Source: Sulfurovum sp. UBA7648 (GTDB taxonomy: Bacteria > Campylobacterota > Campylobacteria > Campylobacterales > Sulfurovaceae). From it: DNA of 43,768 nucleotides. The stretch covers positions 1 to 43,768 of the forward strand of contig DLIG01000011.1 in the NCBI GenBank assembly GCA_002483605.1, read 5' to 3'. Below the pieces are notes generated by a model, which was not told where the DNA came from, made no database searches, and saw nothing but the letters and a program-made list of their open reading frames with translations. A program made the translations under genes and the position numbers. This document shows, one piece after another, positions 38,022-43,768 of the stretch (the stretch's first letter is position 1; each line of letters opens with the position of its first letter).

Positions 38022-38851
38022 TATAATCCTTTGATAAAATCCTGCACTTTAAGAGGTATCTTGTTGAGGTTATGGGTAGCTATAAATTGCTCTTCTTTTT
38101 TGCTCCATATCTCTTTATCATCAATGACAAATCCCCCGTCAAGTCCCAAGGTTAGTTCATTGGCAACCATCCGATATGTATCTTTGGAAAAATCAACACC
38201 CATGAATAGATATGATTTGCCTTTTTTGTGCTCTTTAAGCAAAGAAGGCATTGCAAATCCTGCCATTGCTTCAGTGAGCCAATCTACAAAATCAGCATCA
38301 CTGATGATAAAATTCTTATTTGGGACAGTAGAGCCTAGAGGTTTAAATAAGATCGGGATAGAGGTATGGATCTCTTCTTTGTCGATTTCGTGATAACTTT
38401 TGGTATCTTTGTTATATTTGTGCACAACAAATCTATCAGGACCGCCCATGATGCGCGATGTTCCTACTATCATAAAATGTTCAATGTATTCGTATACCTT
38501 GCAAGCACTATCGTCGAGATTTGTATCTATGATATATGGGGGCTGTACACGTTTGAGATATTTGTAAACCAAAGGAATTTCATATTGTTTTGAACTGTAT
38601 ATATGATTTGTCTTTTCTATTATAAAATCCCTGCCTTTTCGCTGTTCTAAGCTCATTGCTACTCTGGTATATTCATACATCAATCGCGTACTCATCGGCC
38701 GATTGTCATTGAGTGCCAAAGACATACTATCGCTATCATACGGTAAAGCGCTTCCGTCTGAAGAAATTACATCTTTAAAGATTCCCATACCCAAAAAAGG
38801 TACCAATGTGCCGTTAATAATTGATTCTCTGATCTTATCCATGGCATCCAA
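38021..38851 (-). CDS. SIR2-like domain protein of the nif cluster
   Basis: 276 aa. GTLVPFLGMGIF resembles the nucleotide-binding start of SIR2-like proteins; SDADFVDWLTEAMAGFAMPS and KKGKSYLFMGVDFSKDTYRM follow the pattern of SIR2-family proteins that I associate with nif regions of proteobacteria. The catalytic His of true deacylases is not evident, so it may be an NAD hydrolase or only a binding protein. ATG 38851 or 38842 are both possible behind AGGAG. It overlaps the gene before it by 17 nt and clpX by 1 nt. Role unknown. Confidence 0.7.
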   Translation of the reverse strand: MDAMDKIRESIINGTLVPFLGMGIFKDVISSDGSALPYDSDSMSLALNDNRPMSTRLMYEYTRVAMSLEQRKGRDFIIEKTNHIYSSKQYEIPLVYKYLKRVQPPYIIDTNLDDSACKVYEYIEHFMIVGTSRIMGGPDRFVVHKYNKDTKSYHEIDKEEIHTSIPILFKPLGSTVPNKNFIISDADFVDWLTEAMAGFAMPSLLKEHKKGKSYLFMGVDFSKDTYRMVANELTLGLDGGFVIDDKEIWSKKEEQFIATHNLNKIPLKVQDFIKGL

Positions 38852-39365
38852 CTCCTGTATATATTGTAAATGCTTTATTTAATGCTATATGTAATTTTTG
38901 TAAATTGATCTCTTCAGAGATATTTGTTGGTATGTCTGTATAAAAGACAGCACCGTCCCTGCTTATTAAAAAAAGAGATTTCCCAAGCGATCCTGCCAAG
39001 CTGCCATCTATTATTTTTATTCCGTACCATATGCCAAACTCTTCATACGTATCGTATACCGTTTGCAGTGTCTTTAGACTTTCTTGAAAGCTTTTGATCT
39101 CGGGTAACGGATGATCCAAGATCAGATAAGCTTGGATCGGCACTTGCAATGCACTTAAGAATTTATCTAGTTGCAATATCTCTTTTTTATATTCTAAATT
39201 AGGCACGGAAAACAAAATAGTCATACTAAGATCTTCCCGGCTTCTTTGAATAGTGAATTTGTTCGCGTTTGAGGTGCTTACGGTTATATTTTGCGCCATA
39301 TAACCTTCTTCTATCCCGTCATCGATCAATGTCATGATCTCATCATGATAAGTTATTGTCGGCAT
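38835..39365 (-). CDS. Thiol-peroxidase (Tpx)-like protein without catalytic Cys
   Basis: 176 aa. The C-terminal half fits Tpx well: EFGIWYGIKIIDGSLAGSLG, SLFLISRDGAVFYTD and ISEEINLQKLHIAL. The stretch where Tpx has VPSLDTPVC reads FSVPNLEYKKEILQLDKF, so the peroxidatic Cys is gone, and no resolving Cys is seen; the only Cys is in the last residues (VGCHG). It cannot be a normal peroxidase and may be a redox-fold adaptor. AGGAGG precedes the ATG, directly after the nifA stop. Confidence 0.7.
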   Translation of the reverse strand: MPTITYHDEIMTLIDDGIEEGYMAQNITVSTSNANKFTIQRSREDLSMTILFSVPNLEYKKEILQLDKFLSALQVPIQAYLILDHPLPEIKSFQESLKTLQTVYDTYEEFGIWYGIKIIDGSLAGSLGKSLFLISRDGAVFYTDIPTNISEEINLQKLHIALNKAFTIYTGVGCHG

Positions 39366-39374
39366 ATATTCCTC

Positions 39375-40736
39375 CTAGACTTCGGTTTTTAGCGCCAATG
39401 CAGGTAAAAGGAGCCGCATCTCCTCGGCACTTATTCCGTTATCGCTGCCCATGAGAACTATTCTTTCTATGGTGTTTTCCAATTCTCTGATATTTCCGGG
39501 CCAAGGATATGACATAAGCTCATTCATTGCTTCTTCAGTGATGACTACCCTTTTTTTGTGGTTTTTCATGGAACGCTCCAAAAAGAAATTAACCAGCAGC
39601 TTTATATCTTCCCCTCGTTGTCTTAACGGCGGCAGGTCTATAGGGATCACATTTAGTCTATAATAAAGGTCTTCGCGAAATTCCCCATTTTTTACCATTT
39701 CTTCGAGGTTGCGATTGGTTGCAGCTATAAGCCGTACATTAACTTTGATCGTTTTACTTCCTCCTACGCGTTCAAATTCACGCTCTTGAAGCACTCTTAG
39801 AAGTTTCACTTGCGCAGATGCTGATATATCTCCGATCTCATCCAAAAAAAGAGTACCGCCGTGCGCAAGCTCAAAACGTCCTTTGCGCATCTCCTTGGCG
39901 TCTGTAAAAGCACCTTTTTCGTGCCCGAACAGTTCGCTCTCTATCAAACTATCAGCTATAGCAGCACAGTTGAGTTTTACAAAAGGCTCGTCTGCTCTTT
40001 TGCTTCTTTTATGAATTGCGGCAGCTACAAGCTCCTTGCCTGTTCCTGTCTCACCACGTACAAGTACTGTTACATCACTTTGTGCTATGCGATTGATGAT
40101 CTTATATATGATCTGCATTTGAGGACTTTCGCCGATGATATCTCCGAAATTATGCACCTTGGAATCCCACTCCATTTTGTAGTACTGTTTGAGATCTTGA
40201 AGGCGTTCTTTTTCTTGATGCAATATATATTGTGCATGTAAAAAATGGCCTAAGAGCGAACCTGTTATAGAGAGGATCCTAACCGTTTCATCAAAATTAA
40301 TTTCGGTTGATTTGGTCAAGTTTGCAGCCAATACACCCCAGACACGGTTTTCTACAAGCATAGGCACTGCGATATAAGATATGGTTTCTGAATTTCTGTT
40401 GCCGGATTTGTTTAAAAATAGTGTATCGTTGTGAATATTTGGTACGACTACCGGTTCTTTGTTCTTGGCCGCGAGTCCGGTAGCCCCTTCGCCTATGCTG
40501 TATTCTGACATTGTTTGCTGATATTTATTGAATCCGTTAGCGATATATATATGCAGCTTTTCATCGGATTCAAGTCTATAGATAGCACAATGTTCAAGCT
40601 GCAATGATTCCTTTAGAGCAATAAGCGAGCGTTCTGCAGACTTCATCGCGTCACGCGAATCAGAGATATTCATAGCTATATCATAAAGTACGGATAACTC
40701 ACGATTGCTTAAACAGGTATTGCAGTTTGGCAGCAT
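39375..40736 (-). CDS. nifA: NifA-type sigma-54 activator lacking the DNA-binding domain
   Basis: 453 aa, against 510-580 in most NifA. A GAF domain covers about 15-170 and the AAA+ domain about 198-440, with Walker A GETGTGKE (228-235), the sigma-54 contact GAFTDA (275-280) and Walker B GGTLFLDE (293-300). The chain stops after the lid (ISAEEMRLLLPALALKTEV); the Fis-type HTH is missing, as is the Cys-rich interdomain linker of O2-sensitive NifA. An N-terminal CNTC (C5, C8) is present. The stop is followed at once by AGGAGG of the next gene, so no frameshift remnant is evident. It would activate RpoN promoters from solution. Confidence 0.9.
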   Translation of the reverse strand: MLPNCNTCLSNRELSVLYDIAMNISDSRDAMKSAERSLIALKESLQLEHCAIYRLESDEKLHIYIANGFNKYQQTMSEYSIGEGATGLAAKNKEPVVVPNIHNDTLFLNKSGNRNSETISYIAVPMLVENRVWGVLAANLTKSTEINFDETVRILSITGSLLGHFLHAQYILHQEKERLQDLKQYYKMEWDSKVHNFGDIIGESPQMQIIYKIINRIAQSDVTVLVRGETGTGKELVAAAIHKRSKRADEPFVKLNCAAIADSLIESELFGHEKGAFTDAKEMRKGRFELAHGGTLFLDEIGDISASAQVKLLRVLQEREFERVGGSKTIKVNVRLIAATNRNLEEMVKNGEFREDLYYRLNVIPIDLPPLRQRGEDIKLLVNFFLERSMKNHKKRVVITEEAMNELMSYPWPGNIRELENTIERIVLMGSDNGISAEEMRLLLPALALKTEV

Positions 40737-40757
40737 ATGCTTCCTTTGTATGATTTT

Positions 40758-40789
40758 GTATGGTTATATTATAAGATTAATATTGATAC
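40758..40789 (-). promoter_or_regulatory. Probable sigma-70 promoter of nifA with a dyad
   Basis: On the minus strand TATAAT (40768-40773) lies about 30 nt before nifA. An imperfect dyad, GTATCAATATTA and TAATATAACCATAC, spans it, so a repressor could act here. No sigma-54 type site is seen. Confidence 0.5.
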
Positions 40790-40819
40790 AAATATACGCA
40801 AATAATGTCTATTTTTTAA

Positions 40820-41029
40820 TCAATCATCAAGTTTTTTGCATACAGCTTCTTTTGGCAGCTCTTTGTTTCCTGGCTCGATCCACCAAAGTTCACCATTGCT
40901 CAATCTCACTTCTCCGCCCCATTTTTTATCTTGATCGAATTCTATCTCTTCGATAATCTCTTCCATATCTTTTTTTGCGATATAAAAATATATTTTGTCC
41001 TCTTTTTCTCTGAGCATTACTTTTGCCAT
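40820..41029 (-). CDS. nifT: NifT/FixU protein
   Basis: 69 aa from ATG 41029 behind AAGGA; the frame is open further but the family match starts at MAKVMLREKEDKIYFYIAKK. DMEEIIEEIEF, KKWGGEVRLSNGELW (the WGG block) and ELPKEAVCKKL are as in NifT. The protein is widespread in nif clusters but not essential in tested species and its task is unknown. It is 11 nt after the flavoprotein gene. Confidence 0.85.
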   Translation of the reverse strand: MAKVMLREKEDKIYFYIAKKDMEEIIEEIEFDQDKKWGGEVRLSNGELWWIEPGNKELPKEAVCKKLDD

Positions 41030-41040
41030 TTTTTTTCCTT

Positions 41041-42684
41041 TTAGTGATTTGAAAACCATTTTCTGATTTTGTATAAGAGCGGATTTTCTTTGAACCAAAC
41101 CCTTAGTTGCCCTTTGCCCAATTCTTTAACTACTATATTTTGCTGTTCTGACTCATCGCTTAGAGGAAAATCTACTCTATAGTGTGAACCTCGGCTCTCT
41201 CTCCTTTTTAATGCGCAGAGTATCACTGCCTCAGCTATTTCAAGCGCATTGCGTAATTCTAATATAGAGATAAGCTCGACATTATTGGATCTTTCTTTGC
41301 TGACACAATGCAGGGTCGGCACTTCACTTCTAAGATAGCTTATGTAGTCATATGCCTTGATGAGGCTTTGTTCATCTCTTTTGATGCCGACATTTTCAAA
41401 CATAACCTTGCCTAAACTTATACGCATAGCATTAAAATTTTTGGTTGTATCTGAGCTAAAAATATGATCGACTAGTTGAATATCTTTGATAACATTATTA
41501 TATTCGATAGGTAAAAATTCTTTTGTCTGAGAATACTCCAAGGCTTTTTTGCCTGCCATTTCACCAAAAACCGCACCTTCAAGGAGAGAATTTCCTCCTA
41601 GTCTATTGGCTCCATGTACCCCATTGGATGCGCATTCCCCACAAGCAAACAATCCATCGATATCGGTATATACTATATCGGTTTCAATTCCCCCCATAGT
41701 ATAGTGTGCGACCGGTTTGATAGGCAGCAGTTCTAGGCTTATATCAATCCCGGCTTGCATATAAGCAGTTTTATAAAGTGACGGAAGTTTAGTTTCTATA
41801 ATATCTCTCGACAGATGCCTCAAGTCCAAAAAAACATCTTTTCTATTTTCAATTTGATTCATTATGGCTCTGGAGACCACGTCTCTTGGGCCAAGTTCGT
41901 CTACAAATCTTTTGCCGTCACTATTAACAAGATATCCGCCTTCGCCTCTGGCTGCTTCGCTTACTAAGTAATTTGTTTTTACAAAACCGGTCGGATGGAA
42001 TTGGACAAATTCCATATCCTGCAGATGCAGTCCCAATCTTAAGGCAACTGCCAATAGATCGCCGGTATAATCTTGGGCATTCGTACTATAACCTCTATAT
42101 ATCCCAGCATATCCGCCACCTGCTAATATAACAGATTTTGCAGGATAAACTACAACCGACGAGTCAAACCTCCTAATAGCAACAACGCCGCTAACCTTAT
42201 GCTTCAATGTTGTTAGGTTCATCACAAAATTGTTGACCAAAAATTTAATACTTTTGTTTTGTGCTGTTTTGATCAAGGTTTGGATGATTTGTGCACCCGT
42301 TTTATCGCCGATAAAGCATGTTCTTTTACTGCGTGTACCGCCAAAGCTTCTTTGCAGGATACGGCCTTGCTCATCTTGGTCGAATTCGACTCCTAGATCA
42401 ATTAATTTTTTTATTATGTGCGGCGCTCGTTCACACATATAAGAGATAGCTTGTTTGTCTCCAAGGCTATAGGCTCCATTTAATGTATCTTTGATATGGC
42501 GCTTGATTGATTGATGGTCATTTGGATCTAGCGTGGCATTTATACCGCCGCTTGCAAGTGCGCTATTGGATTTGAAAATATTTCCTTTTGTTATTATCGC
42601 AACTCTATTGGTGTCGGTTTTTGCTTCAATGGCTGCCATAAGACCTGCTATACCGCCGCCGATTATGATCACATCGTACATCAT
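41041..42684 (-). CDS. L-aspartate oxidase/fumarate-reductase-like flavoprotein
   Basis: 547 aa of the NadB/FrdA family. The FAD dinucleotide motif is IIIGGGIAGLMAAIEA at the start; SNSALASGGINATLDP lies where FrdA has the His that binds FAD covalently and has none, as in soluble NadB. EFVQFHPTGF, HYTMGGIETD and GANRLGGNSLLEGAVFGEMAG are the substrate and FAD blocks. NadB starts NAD synthesis, but nadA/nadC are not here and the gene lies in front of nifT, so a nif-linked redox role is possible. ATGA overlap with the aldo/keto reductase. Confidence 0.82.
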   Translation of the reverse strand: MMYDVIIIGGGIAGLMAAIEAKTDTNRVAIITKGNIFKSNSALASGGINATLDPNDHQSIKRHIKDTLNGAYSLGDKQAISYMCERAPHIIKKLIDLGVEFDQDEQGRILQRSFGGTRSKRTCFIGDKTGAQIIQTLIKTAQNKSIKFLVNNFVMNLTTLKHKVSGVVAIRRFDSSVVVYPAKSVILAGGGYAGIYRGYSTNAQDYTGDLLAVALRLGLHLQDMEFVQFHPTGFVKTNYLVSEAARGEGGYLVNSDGKRFVDELGPRDVVSRAIMNQIENRKDVFLDLRHLSRDIIETKLPSLYKTAYMQAGIDISLELLPIKPVAHYTMGGIETDIVYTDIDGLFACGECASNGVHGANRLGGNSLLEGAVFGEMAGKKALEYSQTKEFLPIEYNNVIKDIQLVDHIFSSDTTKNFNAMRISLGKVMFENVGIKRDEQSLIKAYDYISYLRSEVPTLHCVSKERSNNVELISILELRNALEIAEAVILCALKRRESRGSHYRVDFPLSDESEQQNIVVKELGKGQLRVWFKENPLLYKIRKWFSNH

Positions 42685-43760
42685 CTTGGCAGCCTGTATA
42701 GTAGATCATATTTAGCGCGATTAGTCGGAGCAATGGACGCAATCTTGCAATTTTGTTCTACATGATCTTGCCATCTTGTACTAAAGAGAGAACTAACTAT
42801 CCCCGGGGTTGACCGTACGAATTGAAGAGCCAGCTGGATATCGCTTTCAAGCGTCATGCTCTCATCAAGCACTATACCTACTTCTGGTGTAAATGATTTT
42901 TTAAAGAGGTGCATTTGAAGCAGAGAAGAGGATGTGATAACCCCGATTCCCAAACGATGAGCTGCTTGAAGCAGGGTGCATTTATCTCCGTTTACTGTTT
43001 GTGTTTCTTGTGTATAGATATTTGTTTTTGCCAAATTAAATGGAGTTTGTATATAGGCAAAGCGGTTATTTTCGCCGCCAACTTCTTTGGCTATAGAAAC
43101 CAATTTTTCAAGCTCAATATGTTCTGTAGTATTAGTGATAAAGGCATTCCACACAGCTACGCCGTAATTTGCAAAGAGTCCTTCATCGGCCAACTCTTCA
43201 AAGCGTTCAAAGATAGCGTATATATTTTTATAAAATCCATCATAACCCAATCTGGCAAGATGCATTTCGGGGTTATGGAGATAATAAATATCAAGTTTAT
43301 CTATATTCAAATTTTTTAGACTTCTGCGGCATGACCACTCCAAAAAGTCGGGTGTCATGCAGTGTTGATCGAGTTCTATATCTTCGCTTAAAGCAAGGCC
43401 GGCAGATATTATGTGGTCATCTATCCATGTATACGGGTTGGGAGGAAAAGGAAATTCAAGCGGGATAAATCCTCCTTTGGAAGCAATGATAAGCGATTTT
43501 CTATCTACTGCGCCAGACAACGACTCAAGCACTCTGCCTATCTCTTTTTCACTTTGCCCGTAACGGTAGTTGCTAGCTGTATCTATATGGTTTATCCCGC
43601 TTTGGATAGCTTTGACCAAAGGCTCTTTGAAAGAAAATAGATAATTTTCCTCTTTGTACGGTTCTGGAGTAAAAGTGCCTATTCCCAATTTCGAAAATAG
43701 TAAATTACGGTGTGGGATATAAAAGCTTTTATATTTTGAAAATTTTTTGGCATATTCCAA
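42681..43760 (-). CDS. Aldo/keto reductase, 5' end near window edge
   Basis: 359 aa in the window from TTG 43760; the frame has no stop before the edge, so the true start may lie outside. The AKR barrel starts at LGIGTFTPEP. Catalytic residues are seen as D60 and Y67 (HIDTASNYRYGQSE), K95 (IIASKGGF) and H in LDIYYLHNPE. It reduces carbonyls with NADPH in general; the substrate is unknown. It is coupled to the flavoprotein (ATGA overlap), which is followed by nifT and nifA, so all may share an operon. Confidence 0.82.
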   Translation of the reverse strand: MEYAKKFSKYKSFYIPHRNLLFSKLGIGTFTPEPYKEENYLFSFKEPLVKAIQSGINHIDTASNYRYGQSEKEIGRVLESLSGAVDRKSLIIASKGGFIPLEFPFPPNPYTWIDDHIISAGLALSEDIELDQHCMTPDFLEWSCRRSLKNLNIDKLDIYYLHNPEMHLARLGYDGFYKNIYAIFERFEELADEGLFANYGVAVWNAFITNTTEHIELEKLVSIAKEVGGENNRFAYIQTPFNLAKTNIYTQETQTVNGDKCTLLQAAHRLGIGVITSSSLLQMHLFKKSFTPEVGIVLDESMTLESDIQLALQFVRSTPGIVSSLFSTRWQDHVEQNCKIASIAPTNRAKYDLLYRLPR

Positions 43761-43768
43761 TGTTTTTT

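Noticed and set aside
39375..39400. Frameshift that would restore a NifA HTH
   Set aside because: The stop is followed within a few bases by AGGAGG and the Tpx-like gene, leaving no room for about 50 further HTH residues in another frame.
511..43640. Many long opposite-strand or shifted ORFs inside known genes
   Set aside because: They mirror the strong coding frames of hemB, argF, hemN, nif genes and others and have no own ribosome sites or family patterns.

Overview
The window reads as chromosomal DNA from a nitrogen-fixing member of the Campylobacterota (former Epsilonproteobacteria). The evidence is a low-GC, tightly packed gene set, a tmRNA whose tag (ANNTNYRPAYAVA) resembles Campylobacter tags, -24/-12 promoters of the GGAAC...TGCA kind, and a complete-looking Mo-nitrogenase gene set. 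I could not run any search; genus and species are left open.

Left part (1-11.4 kb) is housekeeping. It holds a partial Lys/Ala-rich small protein, hemB-argF-hemN plus an Fe-S oxidoreductase subunit in one direction, a rhodanese, an AEC carrier with a group II truncated globin, the agmatine-to-putrescine genes aguB and aguA around a small secreted protein, alr (probably read from a leaderless mRNA), and ssrA (tmRNA). Short palindromic repeats of two or three families lie in the gaps.

Middle part (11.38-16.75 kb) is a small island in the 3' end of ssrA. A P4-type integrase sits next to ssrA. It is followed by a TM protein, an AlpA-type HTH, three small ORFs, and a lambda-O-like replication protein whose own gene carries four iterons next to an AT-rich stretch. 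An 830-nt non-coding region rich in repeats and hairpins comes next, then an opposing S24-type protein without HTH. An imperfect copy of the ssrA 3' end and a duplicate of the TATGGTAAC arm repeats mark the right end. It looks like a minimal satellite or integrative element with its own origin.

Right part (17.4-43.8 kb) is a nif supercluster. Minus strand: nifH, an unknown 121-aa protein, nifD, nifK. A divergent pair follows at 24.6 kb: sel1-nfu, nifX-like, nifQ to the left; nifE-nifN to the right, then nifX, DUF269, nifF, a divergent PII protein, nifW, nifZ. Next come a 2Fe-2S ferredoxin and a nif-linked sigma-54 (rpoN). Minus strand again: nifV operon, two tandem ferredoxins plus nifB, then aldo/keto reductase, NadB-like flavoprotein, nifT, nifA, a Cys-less thiol-peroxidase-like protein, a SIR2-like protein, clpX and a GNAT.

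Six 16-bp sigma-54 promoters with identical GG-to-GC spacing were found by eye in front of nifH, sel1-nfu, nifE, nifX, nifV and fdx-nifB. The cluster encodes its own sigma-54 and a NifA that stops after the AAA+ domain with no DNA-binding HTH, so control may run without upstream activator sites. nifS and a full nifU are not in the window.
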